DNA of 64,000 bases, taken from contig NZ_LMOR01000001.1 in NCBI RefSeq assembly GCF_001424225.1, forward strand, positions 67,427 through 131,426. Reading direction: 5' to 3'. The translations under genes and the position numbers were made by a program. The notes under the pieces were generated by a model, which saw nothing but the letters and a program-made list of their open reading frames with translations, made no database searches and had not been told where the DNA came from. Positions 32,787 through 43,000 of the stretch are shown here, piece by piece. Source of the DNA: Microbacterium sp. Leaf151. Its GTDB lineage: Bacteria > Actinomycetota > Actinomycetes > Actinomycetales > Microbacteriaceae. Numbering within the stretch: the first letter of the stretch is position 1; every line of letters starts with the position of its first letter.

Positions 32787-33842
32787 GTGAAGGTGAACGA
32801 TGCGATCCCCTCCCTCTCCGTTCTCGACCTCGTGCCCGTGCGACACGGGCAGACCAGTGCGCAGGCGGTGAGCGACGCCCTCGACCTCGTCGAGCGGGCC
32901 GAGCACCTCGGCTACCGCCGCTACTGGTTCGCCGAGCACCACAACATGCCCTCGGTGGCATCCACCACTCCCCCCGTTCTGATCGCCGCCGCGGCCGCGC
33001 GAACCTCGCGCATCCGCGTCGGCTCGGGCGGGGTCATGCTGCCGAACCACTCGCCTCTCATCGTCGCCGAGCAGTTCGCCGCCCTCGAGGCGCTCGCCCC
33101 GGGCCGCATCGACCTCGGCATCGGGCGCGCGCCCGGGAGCGATCCGGTCATCACGCAGCTGCTCAACCGCTCGGGCACGACCAGCGACGTCTCGCGTTTC
33201 CCCGACCACGTGACCGACATCATGGCGCTCACCTCTCCCGAGGGCGCGACCGTGCGTTTCACCTCCGGCACCGAGTACCAGGTGAAGGCGACGCCCGCGG
33301 CATCCGGGACACCTCAGGTGTGGCTGCTCGGATCGAGCGACTACTCCGCGCAGCTGGCAGCGAGCTTCGGCCTCCCCTACGTCTTCGCGAACCACTTCTC
33401 GGGCGAGGGCCTCGACCACGCCCTGCGGCTGTACCGCGACCAGTTCGTTCCCAACGAGTCGGGCGAGGGCCCGCGCACGTTCGTGACCGCGAACGTCGTC
33501 GCCGCCCCGACCGCAGAAGAAGCCGAAGAGCGGGCTCTACCGCAGCTGCGCATGATGGCGCGCCTGCGCACCAACCGCCCGATGGTGCCGTTGGAGACGA
33601 TCGAGCAGGCTCAGGCCGAGCCGTTCGACGCCATGGCCGACTCGCTGATGGCCTCGACGCGCAGCAAGTGGTTCGTCGGCACGGGCGACGACGTGCAGGG
33701 TCAGCTCGCCGCCTTCGCCGCGCAGCACGGCGTCGACGAGATCATGGTGTCGCCGGTTGCCGGGGCGTACGACGGCGAGGGCTCCGAGGGTCGCGTCCAG
33801 ACGTTGGAGCTCCTCGCGGCGAAGGCGGCCGTCGCGGCCTGA
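32787..33842 (+). CDS. LLM-class flavin-dependent oxidoreductase (luciferase-like)
   Basis: A 351-residue protein. LSVLDLVPVRHGQTSAQAV, YWFAEHHNMP, TPPVLIAAAAARTSRIRVGS, GGVMLPNHSPLIVAEQF and IDLGIGRAPGSD are typical of the MsnO8-type luciferase-like monooxygenase group (TIM barrel binding FMN). The substrate is unknown. GTG 32787 is the start given; an in-frame GTG two codons later is equally possible. Confidence 0.9.
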   Translation: MKVNDAIPSLSVLDLVPVRHGQTSAQAVSDALDLVERAEHLGYRRYWFAEHHNMPSVASTTPPVLIAAAAARTSRIRVGSGGVMLPNHSPLIVAEQFAALEALAPGRIDLGIGRAPGSDPVITQLLNRSGTTSDVSRFPDHVTDIMALTSPEGATVRFTSGTEYQVKATPAASGTPQVWLLGSSDYSAQLAASFGLPYVFANHFSGEGLDHALRLYRDQFVPNESGEGPRTFVTANVVAAPTAEEAEERALPQLRMMARLRTNRPMVPLETIEQAQAEPFDAMADSLMASTRSKWFVGTGDDVQGQLAAFAAQHGVDEIMVSPVAGAYDGEGSEGRVQTLELLAAKAAVAA

Positions 33843-33930
33843 CGCTCACGGATGGGACCCCGGTCTCTTCGACAGGCTGAGGGACCTCGCGTCGACAGGT
33901 TCGGGGACCCTTGCGCGGGACGAAGCCGAG

Positions 33931-34893
33931 TCAGGCCTCGGGCTCGCCGCTCAGGAGGCCGCGCAGCCAGTCGCGCGCCTCGACGAACACGTCGTCGCTG
34001 TAGCGCTGGGGGTAGCGCACGATCGCGCGGTCGGCGCGGGCGTACGAGCCCAGGAAGATGACCTTGGGGCTGAATCGGCGAAGACCCAGCAGCGCGTCCG
34101 CCATGCGCTCGTCGAGCACGTGACCGTCGGCGTCGATGACGAAGCGGTAGCGGCCGAGGGCATCGCCGATGGGGCGGGATGCCAACAGGCTGAGGTTGAT
34201 GCCACGGGTGGCGAACTGCTCGAGCAGCTCCAGAAGGGCGCCCGGGTGGTCCTCGGGCAGCTCGACGATGAGGGAGGTCTTGTCGGCGCCCGTGGGAGGC
34301 GCCGGGGCGACGGTGCGACTGACGAGAACGAAGCGCGTCACCGCGTTGGGGTTGTCGCCGATGTTCTCGGCCAGCACGGTGAGGTCGTGGTGGGCGACGA
34401 TGCCGGGGGCGGCGATCGCGGCATCCGCGGCGCTCGTGCCGTCGAGCACGCCCAGGGCGCTTGCGACGTTGCTCTCGGCGGGCAGATGAGCGTGGGCGGG
34501 GACGTTCTCGCTCAGCCAGCCGAGGCACTGCCCGTAGGCGACGGGGTGCGCGGCGACGAGGGAGACGCCGTCGAGCGTCGCACCGGGGCGGCCCACCAGC
34601 ACGAAGTTCACCGGCACGAGGTACTCGCCGACGATGCGGAGCCCCGGCACGGTGGCCAGCGCGTCCTGCGCGGTCGAGACGCCGCCGTCGACGGAGTTCT
34701 CGATCGCGATCATCGCGGCATCCGATCGCCCTTCGACGACGTCAGCGAGCGCCTCGCCGACGTTCCGCACGGGCCGCCAGATCTGATCGCGGGCCTCGGG
34801 AACCTGGGCGAGCGCCGCCTCGGTGAAGGTTCCCGCCGGTCCCAGGTAGCTGTAGGTACGGCGGGCGGGCGGGTGTTCCGTGTCGGGCAGCAC
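33931..34893 (-). CDS. pheA: Prephenate dehydratase
   Basis: A 320-residue enzyme converting prephenate to phenylpyruvate in phenylalanine synthesis. The N-terminal catalytic part starts YSYLGPAGTFTEAAL and has IENSVDGGVSTAQDAL and the TRF motif (AVTRFVLVSR). The C-terminal ACT domain (TSLIVELPEDHPGALLELLE, then LLASRPIG and [11 protein letters not shown]) is the phenylalanine feedback site. GTG 34893 with TAGGCT ending six bases upstream implies leaderless mRNA. Confidence 0.95.
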   Translation of the reverse strand: MLPDTEHPPARRTYSYLGPAGTFTEAALAQVPEARDQIWRPVRNVGEALADVVEGRSDAAMIAIENSVDGGVSTAQDALATVPGLRIVGEYLVPVNFVLVGRPGATLDGVSLVAAHPVAYGQCLGWLSENVPAHAHLPAESNVASALGVLDGTSAADAAIAAPGIVAHHDLTVLAENIGDNPNAVTRFVLVSRTVAPAPPTGADKTSLIVELPEDHPGALLELLEQFATRGINLSLLASRPIGDALGRYRFVIDADGHVLDERMADALLGLRRFSPKVIFLGSYARADRAIVRYPQRYSDDVFVEARDWLRGLLSGEPEA

Positions 34894-34956
34894 CGGCTCA
34901 GCCTAGTGCGCCGGGGCCCGGACGCCGCCGCCCTCCCGGCGATGTCGACGGAGCAC

Positions 34957-36366
34957 TCAGAAGGCTTGCTCGATCCACGCGTCTCCCGAGACGCGCTCGC
35001 CGAGGAAGGTGCCCGTCGGTTCGGCGGTGCCCTCGTAGATCGGGGCGCCGCTGGCGGAGAACTCCTGGTCCTGAAGCCGCGTCGACACGAGGATGTCGGC
35101 GTCGAACGACGGGATCTCCACGCGGAATCGTTGCGCGTAGCTGTTGCCCGTCGAGGGGCTCGTCCACAACTCGCCGACCGGGGTGATGGTACTGGCGACG
35201 TAGAAGGTCTCGCCGTCCGGGTCCTGGATCGTCGCGAACGCGTCGACCGAGACGTCGATCTCGGGCTTGTAGCCCTCCCCGATCATGCCGGCCGTCGACA
35301 TGGTGTACCCGTTGTCGAGCTGGATGTCCTGCAGCAGCCACCGCACGCGGGTGTCCGCCGAGTTGCCGCCGAAGTATCCGTACTCGTGGTCCATCCAGGT
35401 CGTGCCGGTGACGGCGTGCGTCTCGCCCCCGAAACGGACGGTGCCGGATGCCTTCAGCCGGGTGAACGAGAAGTAGTAGTTGTCCTTCTGCAGGCTCTGC
35501 GTCTTCGCGCTCGGTTCCACGCCCGTGCCGAAGATGAACATCGGACGGCCCTGCTGCGACAGCGTCAGGTCGAACTCGACCTCGTCGAGTGTCTTGGCAT
35601 CCTGCAGGACCGCCGTCACCGAGATGTCGCGCGTCGGATCCGCCTGGGGCGCCGTCATGACGACGGAATGGCGCACAGCCACGGCGGTAGCTCCCGAGCC
35701 CCCGCCGCCGACGAGGGTCACGGTCGGTGTCGTCGTGTATCCCGAACCCGGTCTGAGCAGGATGATCTGGGTCACTCCGCCCTTGTCGTCGAGGATGGCG
35801 ATGGCGGAGGCCCCGGTGCCATCGCCCTCGAAGTGGACGGACGGTGCCTCGGTGTAGCCGGAGCCCGTGTCGGTGACGCTGAACCCGCCGACGAGCCACT
35901 CAGGATCGCCCAGTCGCGCGTACCACTGCTTCGACGGGTCGCCCTCGGCCCAGGTGTCGACGTCGAACACCCCGAACGGCTTGGGTCCGTATACCTGCGT
36001 GCGCTCGTAGTGGCGGCCTCCCTGTACGTCGCTGAGCGAGATCTGCGACATCCCGAAATGCTGGCCGTTGAAGGACGCGGCGTTGATGTCGAAGCCGAAC
36101 ACGCGGTCGCCGGCCCGGAGGGTCCCGATGTGCCACCACCATTCGGTGGGCGCACCGGCGTGCCGGTACATGTCCTTCGGCAGGCTCAGCACGACGTTCT
36201 GCTCGGGCACCGGGGCCGGCTTGGTCGTCCCCCGCCAGAGCGGATTGTCGGGAACGGGGACCGACGGCGCGGTCACAGCGCTGGGCTTCTTCTTCACGAT
36301 CGCCGCGATCGCCGCCACGACAAGTCCGATCCCGACCAAGCGGGTCCTCCACGACACACGTCCCAT
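34957..36366 (-). CDS. Membrane-anchored CrtC/AttH-type lipocalin with inserted GSGYT repeats
   Basis: A 469-residue protein. An N-terminal hydrophobic anchor (LVGIGLVVAAIAAIVKKK) is followed by a lipocalin-like domain of the hydroxyneurosporene synthase/AttH type (PTEWWWHIGTLRAGDRVFGF, then TWMDHEYGYFGGN). The domain is interrupted at about residues 155-220 by two beta-rich repeats: GSGYTEAPSVHFEGDGTGAS and GSGYTTTPTVTLVGGGGSGA, a module more usual in phage and surface proteins. ATG 36366 is preferred because TACACT lies six bases upstream. Catalytic activity on carotenoids is not implied. Confidence 0.75.
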   Translation of the reverse strand: MGRVSWRTRLVGIGLVVAAIAAIVKKKPSAVTAPSVPVPDNPLWRGTTKPAPVPEQNVVLSLPKDMYRHAGAPTEWWWHIGTLRAGDRVFGFDINAASFNGQHFGMSQISLSDVQGGRHYERTQVYGPKPFGVFDVDTWAEGDPSKQWYARLGDPEWLVGGFSVTDTGSGYTEAPSVHFEGDGTGASAIAILDDKGGVTQIILLRPGSGYTTTPTVTLVGGGGSGATAVAVRHSVVMTAPQADPTRDISVTAVLQDAKTLDEVEFDLTLSQQGRPMFIFGTGVEPSAKTQSLQKDNYYFSFTRLKASGTVRFGGETHAVTGTTWMDHEYGYFGGNSADTRVRWLLQDIQLDNGYTMSTAGMIGEGYKPEIDVSVDAFATIQDPDGETFYVASTITPVGELWTSPSTGNSYAQRFRVEIPSFDADILVSTRLQDQEFSASGAPIYEGTAEPTGTFLGERVSGDAWIEQAF

Positions 36367-36592
36367 GGTCGGAGTGTAGTGACGGCGGGTGTCGAGCGGG
36401 GTGCCGGTTCGCCGCGGCTCGCCCCGGCCGGCGGAGGGAATTCGGCGAGCGGAGGACCCCGCGGCCGAACCCATCCTCCGCCCACGGAATCTCCTCCGCT
36501 TCCGCGGGCGCCAGCCCCGCACCGAGCGACGGATTCGCGCAGAATGCGACGCGGCGTATGCGCATGTCGTATGCAGCGGGCAGACTGGGCGC

Positions 36593-38239
36593 ATGAGCAG
36601 TCGCGCAGGGCAGCCCGCAGAGGCATCCGATCTCATCGACATCGACGAACTGATCTCGGCGTACTACGACCGCAAACCGGATGCCGCGGTGCCCGAGCAG
36701 CGCGTCGCGTTCGGTACCAGCGGTCACCGAGGGTCGTCGCTGAGCACCAGCTTCAACGAGGACCACATCCTCGCCACGACGCAGGCCATCGTCGACTACC
36801 GCGCCGCGCAGGGGATCACGGGGCCGCTCTTCCTCGGTCGCGACACCCACGGTCTGTCACTGCCCGCAGAGCGCAGCGCCGTCGAGGTGCTGGTCGCGAA
36901 CGGCGTCGACGTGCGCGTCGACTCCCGCGACGCCTGGGTGCCGACACCGGCGCTCAGTCACGCCATCCTGACCTACAACAAGGGGCGCTCGCTCGACGAC
37001 GCCGGTCGCGCCGACGGCATCGTCGTCACCCCGTCGCACAATCCGCCGCGCGACGGCGGCTTCAAGTACAACCCGCCGCACGGCGGACCCGCCGACACCG
37101 ACGCGACCGGCTGGATCGCCGACCGTGCGAACGAGCTCATCGCCGCCGGCCTCGCGGGAGTGAACCGCACACCGCAGACCGAGATCGACCTCGAGAGCCT
37201 CGGGCAGTACGACTTCCGCGACGCGTATGTGCGCGACCTGGCATCCATCATCGACGTGGATGCCATCAAGGACGCCGGGGTGCGCATCGGCGCCGACCCG
37301 CTGGGCGGAGCATCGGTGGAGTACTGGGCGCTCATCGCCGAGGTGTACGGCCTCGATCTGACGGTCGTGAACCCCGAGGTCGACCCGACGTGGAAGTTCA
37401 TGACGCTCGACTGGGATGAGAAGATCCGGATGGATCCCTCCTCGCCGTCGGCCATGGCCTCGCTGGTCGCCGCGCGCGACGAGTACGACATCCTCACGGG
37501 CAACGACGCCGACGCCGACCGCCACGGCATCGTCACCCCCGACGCGGGGCTGATGAACCCCAACCACTACCTCGCCGTCGCGATCGACTACCTGTTCTCT
37601 CACCGCGAGGGATGGCCGACGGATGCCGCGATCGGCAAAACCCTCGTGTCGTCGATGATCATCGATCGCGTCGCCGCTTCGCTCGGCAAGACGCTGCTGG
37701 AGGTTCCGGTCGGCTTCAAGTGGTTCGTGCCGGGGCTCCTCGACGGCTCAGTCGCGTTCGGCGGCGAGGAATCCGCCGGTGCGTCGTTCCTGCGCAAGGA
37801 CGGTTCCGTCTGGACCACCGACAAAGACGGCATCCTGCTCTGTCTCCTCGCGGCCGAGATCCTCGCCGTCACCGGCAAGACTCCCTCGCAGCGCTACGCC
37901 GAACTCGAGGCGGAGTTCGGCGCCTCGGCCTACCAGCGCGTCGACGCAGCGGCGACGCCCGCGCAGAAGTCGGCTCTGTCGAAGCTGTCTCCGGATGCCG
38001 TCTCGGCCACCGAGCTCGCGGGCGAGACGATCACCGCGAAGCTGTCGCACGCGCCCGGCAACGGCGCCGCGATCGGCGGCCTGAAGGTGCAGACCGAGTC
38101 GGCCTGGTTCGCCGCCCGTCCCTCGGGCACCGAAGACGTGTACAAGCTGTACGCCGAGTCGCTGCGCGGCGAGGAGCACCTGCGCGAGGTACAGGAAGAG
38201 GCGCGCGCGGTCGTATCGGCCGCCCTCGGCCAAGCCTGA
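36593..38239 (+). CDS. pgm: Phosphoglucomutase (alpha-D-glucose phosphate-specific)
   Basis: A 548-residue enzyme interconverting glucose-1-phosphate and glucose-6-phosphate. [13 protein letters not shown], then the phosphoserine loop [15 protein letters not shown], the Mg loop [11 protein letters not shown], the sugar loop [11 protein letters not shown] and the phosphate-binding [14 protein letters not shown] are all present, and the length is full. CAGACT ends six bases before ATG 36593. It would take up the glucose-1-phosphate formed by the Leloir genes at 56-58 kb. Confidence 0.96.
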   Translation: MSSRAGQPAEASDLIDIDELISAYYDRKPDAAVPEQRVAFGTSGHRGSSLSTSFNEDHILATTQAIVDYRAAQGITGPLFLGRDTHGLSLPAERSAVEVLVANGVDVRVDSRDAWVPTPALSHAILTYNKGRSLDDAGRADGIVVTPSHNPPRDGGFKYNPPHGGPADTDATGWIADRANELIAAGLAGVNRTPQTEIDLESLGQYDFRDAYVRDLASIIDVDAIKDAGVRIGADPLGGASVEYWALIAEVYGLDLTVVNPEVDPTWKFMTLDWDEKIRMDPSSPSAMASLVAARDEYDILTGNDADADRHGIVTPDAGLMNPNHYLAVAIDYLFSHREGWPTDAAIGKTLVSSMIIDRVAASLGKTLLEVPVGFKWFVPGLLDGSVAFGGEESAGASFLRKDGSVWTTDKDGILLCLLAAEILAVTGKTPSQRYAELEAEFGASAYQRVDAAATPAQKSALSKLSPDAVSATELAGETITAKLSHAPGNGAAIGGLKVQTESAWFAARPSGTEDVYKLYAESLRGEEHLREVQEEARAVVSAALGQA

Positions 38240-38871
38240 CGTTTCGTCCGACGCGGCGTCGCCCTCCGGGGCGGCGCCGCTTTCGCGTGCGGGTGCCTGA
38301 GCGGTGCGTCGGTGCGGCGTCTGCGGCGGGGTCCCCGCATCCATAAACGCCATCCGTGCGCATAAACGTCGATTCGGCGTCTGCGGCGGGGTCCCGGCAT
38401 CCATAAACGCCATCCGTGCGCATAAACACGGTGACGCCGCGTTTATGCGCAGGAATCGCGTTTACGCGCGATCGGCGAGGGACGGCGAGCGCCCGGCAGC
38501 ATGCGGCGGCCCGGAGAGGGGCGGGGCCCGGCGGAGGGCGGGGCCTCGCGAGCGGCGGAACCCGCGGGGCGGGGGCGGCGGGGTCCCGGCATCCATAAAC
38601 GCCATCCGTGCGCATAAACACGGTGACGCCGCGTTTATGCGCAGGAACAGCGTTTACGCGTGATCGGCGAGGGACGGCGAGCGCCCGGCAGCATGCGGCG
38701 GCCCGGAGGAGGCGGCCCGGAGGGAGCGTCCCGGAGGGAGCGGCCCGGAGGGGGGCGGAACGCTCGGGGACGGCGGGAGGCAGTTCGACGGGGAGACGGA
38801 TGCCGCGGCCCCGGCGCTCGGGGAGCGTCGGGGCCGTGGCGTCAGGGTAACGCCGGCTCAGAAGGCCGGGA
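38240..38871. repeat. Intergenic repeat array with GCATAAAC boxes
   Basis: About 630 bases without a gene. A partial copy at 38316-38368 and two long copies at 38384-38514 and 38576-38706 (offset 192) share a block with CATCCATAAACGCCATCCG, then GCGCATAAAC / GTTTATGCGC, a 10-bp inverted repeat around 13 bases. The copies continue into a GGCGAGGGACGGCGAGCGCC tail. GC-rich filler separates them. REP-like in placement. Confidence 0.8.
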
Positions 38872-39918
38872 TCACGCGGGGGCGAAGGTCTTCGCGTCGA
38901 TGACGAAGCGGTAGCGCACGTCGCTGTTGAGAACGCGCTCGTAGGCCTCGTTGATCTGGTCGGCCGAGATGAGCTCGGTTTCGGGGGCGATGCCGTGCTC
39001 GGCGCAGAAGTCGAGCATCTCCTGGGTCTCGCGGATGCCACCGATCGACGACCCGGCGAAGGAACGACGGTTCGTGAAGAGGGTGAAGACCTGGATGGGC
39101 AGGGGCTCCGGCGGGGCGCCGACGTTGACCATCGTGCCGTTGAGCGTGAGCAGCCCGAGGTACTGCTTGAGCTCGAGCGGCGCACTCACGGTGTTGACGA
39201 TGAGGTCGAAGGTGTTCTTCAGCGTGGTGAAGGTCTCTTCGTCCTTCGTCGCGTAGTAGTGGTCGGCGCCCATCTTCAGGCCGTCGTCCTTCTTGCCCAG
39301 CGTCTGCGAGAGCACGGTGACCTCGGCGCCCATGGCGTGGGCGATCTTGACGGCCATGTGTCCGAGCCCACCGAGACCGACCACGGCGACCTTCTTGCCG
39401 GGGCCGGCGTTCCAGTGGTTCAGCGGCGAGTAGGTCGTGATCCCGGCGCACAGCAGCGGGGCCGCCTTCTCGTAGGGGATCGACTCGGGTACTCTCAACA
39501 CGAAGTTCTCATCGACGACGATCTTCTCGGAGTAGCCGCCCTGGGTGATCGAGCCGTCGACGTCTTTACCGGCGTAGGTGCCGATGTTGCCCTTCTCGCA
39601 GTACTGCTCCTCGCCGGCGAGGCAGTTGTCGCACTCGCGGCAGGAGTTGACCATGCAGCCGACGCCGACACGATCGCCGACCTTGTGGCTGGTGACGTCG
39701 GAGCCGACCTCGGCGACCGTACCGACGATCTCGTGGCCGACGGTGAGGGGGTAGGGCACGTCGCCCCACTCGCCGCGGATGGTGTGGATGTCGGAGTGGC
39801 AGATGCCGGCGTAGGCGATGTCGATGAGGACATCCTTCGGGCCGACGTCACGACGCTCGATCGTCGTGGGTTCGAGGGGTGAGGTCGCGGACGACGCCGC
39901 GTAGGCGTTGACGTGCAT
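38872..39918 (-). CDS. Zinc-dependent NAD(P) alcohol dehydrogenase
   Basis: A 348-residue medium-chain dehydrogenase. Catalytic zinc ligands are in AGICHSDIH and TVGHEIVG, structural zinc cysteines in [15 protein letters not shown], and the nucleotide fold in [15 protein letters not shown]. The layout is that of the cinnamyl-alcohol-dehydrogenase/YahK type that reduces aldehydes. A GTTCTCC-region on the opposite strand gives a GGAGAACC ribosome site. Substrate unknown. Confidence 0.92.
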   Translation of the reverse strand: MHVNAYAASSATSPLEPTTIERRDVGPKDVLIDIAYAGICHSDIHTIRGEWGDVPYPLTVGHEIVGTVAEVGSDVTSHKVGDRVGVGCMVNSCRECDNCLAGEEQYCEKGNIGTYAGKDVDGSITQGGYSEKIVVDENFVLRVPESIPYEKAAPLLCAGITTYSPLNHWNAGPGKKVAVVGLGGLGHMAVKIAHAMGAEVTVLSQTLGKKDDGLKMGADHYYATKDEETFTTLKNTFDLIVNTVSAPLELKQYLGLLTLNGTMVNVGAPPEPLPIQVFTLFTNRRSFAGSSIGGIRETQEMLDFCAEHGIAPETELISADQINEAYERVLNSDVRYRFVIDAKTFAPA

Positions 39919-39999
39919 GGTTCTCCTGTGGGGATCGATTCAGAGGAATCCATCCTCTGTCACAGCTCGTCTCGGATGGGGACCCTTGACGGATGCCGA

Positions 40000-40028
40000 A
40001 AGGGGCGGCGAACCCGTCGCCGCCCCTT
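40000..40028 (-). terminator. Hairpin terminator of the GH30 gene
   Basis: AAGGGGCGGCG / CGCCGCCCCTT with a 7-base loop, 12 bases past the stop at 40040. Confidence 0.8.
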
Positions 40029-40039
40029 CCGTCATCGAA

Positions 40040-43000
40040 TTACTTGCAGGTGGCGGCCGGGATGACCGTCGTGGCGGTCGCGGGTGTGCCGTTCACGGTC
40101 GAGGTGACCGTCGCGGTCCCGGCGGTGATCGACGTCTGGCGCGTGCTGAACGTCGCCGACGCGCGCTTCCCGGGCTCGACGGCGCCGACGTTCTTCGCCC
40201 CGTAGGGGGTGTCGATCCGCACGTCGGCGCGGGTGGCGCCGTTGTTCTGCACCGTCACCGCGACGACGACCTTCCCTGCTACGCACCGCGACGACGCGGT
40301 CGCGGCGACGGTCGCGGCCGGGACGCGTGTCACGGTCACGGTGTAGGTGCGCTCCGCACCGTTCGGAGCGGTCACTCGCACGGTTCCGACACCGTTGGCG
40401 TCGGCGGGCTGGGTGATCCGCACCACGGCATCCTTGTCCACCGCCTGTGCGTTCAGCGTGGGCCACGCGTCTCCCACGACCGTGGTCGTGTAGTCGGCGC
40501 GCGCCGGGTCGAACCCGTCGACGGCGTTGACCCCCAGGGTCAATCGCGCAAGATCGGCGATGCCCGCCGACGACGGCGCCGCGGCGAAGATCTCGACCTC
40601 GGAGACGACCATGTGAGTCTGCGACCGCGCGTTCATCACGACCCGCACCTCGTCGGCGGCGACGCCTCCCAGCGACACCTCCACCTTCGGCGCACCCGTC
40701 GCAGGTGCCGGGACGGTCTGCAGTGTGCCCTGCGTCCAGGCTCCGCCCGCGGTGCGGTAGTCCACGCGCAGGGTGTCAGCCCAGCTCGTCCCACCGTCGC
40801 GGTAGAACTGCACGGCCACGCGCTTGACCGTCTCGGTGCTGGAGAGACCGTACGTCAGGGTGTCCTGGGTGTTCTTCGTGCCCGAGCGCCAGTTCGACCA
40901 GCCCTTGTCCGCGCTCTGACCGTTGATGGTGCGGTCGATCGGGTAGCCGCTCTCGGTGAAGGTCGCCGACGGCCGGCTCTGCGGTGCGACGTTGCGCTCG
41001 ACGGCATCCGTCACGATCACCGTCAACCGCGCGGGCAGATTCTCGCCACCCGGGCCGGTCGCGGTGCCGCTCACGACCACGGTGCCCGCCGTCGCGAACG
41101 CCGCGTCGGTCAGGTCGCCCCAGGCCCAGGTGACGGGTGTCCAGAAGCCCGCGCCGTCGGCGCGCACCTCGCCTTGCACGTCCTTCGGCGCCAGCGCCTT
41201 CACGCTCGAGAGCGCGCTGCCCGCGGCGACCGTCAGCGAGATGGGTCGTGCTGCCGTGTAGGCGCCGACCTCCACGGTGGCGGTGGCCTCGACGGCAGCC
41301 CCGAAGATGTCGGTGCCGGTGCCACGGACGGTCACGGTGCCGGCCCTGGACCAGTCCTTACCCTCGAGCTGCCAGGTGACGGGGACCGCGCGGACGGTCT
41401 TGCCGGCGTAGCTGGCGGCGACCGTGGTGGGCAGGGTGGGTGCGGTGCCGACCGGGGTGCTCACCGTGACCGGCTCGACACCGAGCACCGCGGTGCCCGA
41501 CAGGCGCCACAGCTGGTTGCTACCGCCGTTCGACGTCCACAGGCCCACGCGGGTCTCGGGCTGGGAGCTGGCGCCGTTGACGTCGAGCACGCGCTCGCCC
41601 CCGACGCTCAGCAACGAGTAGGTCGCTCCATCGGTGGTCGACGCCATCCACTGCAGGTTCGGGTCGGAGGCCGCGGCGGTCGGGTCGGAATCCACCAGGG
41701 TGGTTCCGCCGTTCGAGACCGCGAGGTATTGCCCGGCCGCGTTCTCGAGCGTGAAGCGGTGGCGGTTGGTCCCCTCGCCGCTGAGCGAACGCACCGTCCA
41801 GGCCTGCGTCTTCGCCGCGGCCGCGGTGGTGGCGAGCGGGCGGATGGCCAGCGAGGCGCCTCCGTCGAGAGCGAGGCCGCTCTGCACGCCCGTCAGCTGC
41901 ACGGACTGCCCGTTGCGGAAGCTCGCAGCGGTGTCGGCGGTTCCCGAAACGCCGTCGATCACGAATGTGGTGACCGACCGCGCCGGAACGGTGAGCAGCG
42001 CCGTCTTCGTCGCGGGGTTCACGGTCACGGGCGCACCCTGCTTGAGGGCGTTGACCGTGGGGTTCTCGAGCGTGGACTGCGTCGTGACGATGGGCGTCAC
42101 GGTGGCATTCGCCGGCACGGTGCCGAAGTCGTTCAGGTCGATCTCGACGGTACGCTCGGCGTTCTCCGTGTTCACGTGCACCACGGTCGCGCCCGTGCCG
42201 TCGGCGTCGATCGCCGCGGTCGACTGCGAGTTGGAGCTGGCGACCAGTCGGTCGCCGGGCTCGATGAAGTGCGTGAAGTTGCGGACGGTGTTGAACTTCT
42301 CGTTCGTCAGCACCTTGCAGCTCGGGTCGGCGTCGCCGTCCTTCAGACGGCGCTCGGAGTTGCCTTCGGCGTTGCAGTCGAAGTCGATGAAGACACTGCC
42401 CCAGTTGAGCTTCTCGACCTTCTCCATGTTGTAGAGGTCTTCGACCGGCTGCCAGAACACCCAGGCGTCGGGCTCCAGCTCGCGCAGGTCTCCGACGATG
42501 TGCTCCGCCATGCCGAGACCGTTGCCGATGTCCACGGGATTGAATCCCTGACCGGGGGTCCAGTTGCCCTCGACCTCGCTCATCCACAGCGGTTTGTCGG
42601 CGGCTTTGGCGATGTCACGGACGACCTGGCGTCCACCGGTGCCGTAGGTGTGCACGTTGAGCTGCTCGACGGCGGACTTCGCCGCAGGCGTCCAGGCGTT
42701 CCAGTTGGTGGCGAAGATGCCCGGGTTCGTCTCGTCCATGGCCGAGATGACGGCATCGGTCGTCGTGTCGGGATCGGCCAGCCGCGCGGCGAGAACCTTG
42801 ATCATCTCGTCCTGGCGCTGCGGTCCGATGTGCGCGCCCTCCTGGCGGCTGGCACTGGTGGGCCAGGTCTGCCCTGCGGGGATGTTCGTCGACCAGTAGT
42901 TGGTGTTCGGCTCGTTGAACGGGTCGATCGTGTCGAACTGGATGCCGTGCTCTTTCTCGAGCTCGTCGACGACGGTGGTCAGATACCCGGCGAACTTGTC

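Noticed and set aside
36367..36642. 92-codon extension of the lipocalin gene
   Set aside because: It lacks a promoter or ribosome site and overlaps the pgm promoter; the ATG at 36366 has a good leaderless promoter and leads into a membrane anchor.
38316..38706. CRISPR array
   Set aside because: Repeats are about 130 bp, only three copies, with no uniform short spacers and no cas genes.
38304..38914. Frames in the intergenic repeat array downstream of pgm
   Set aside because: They repeat the same peptide because the DNA repeats; composition is Gly/Arg/Ala and there is no start signal.
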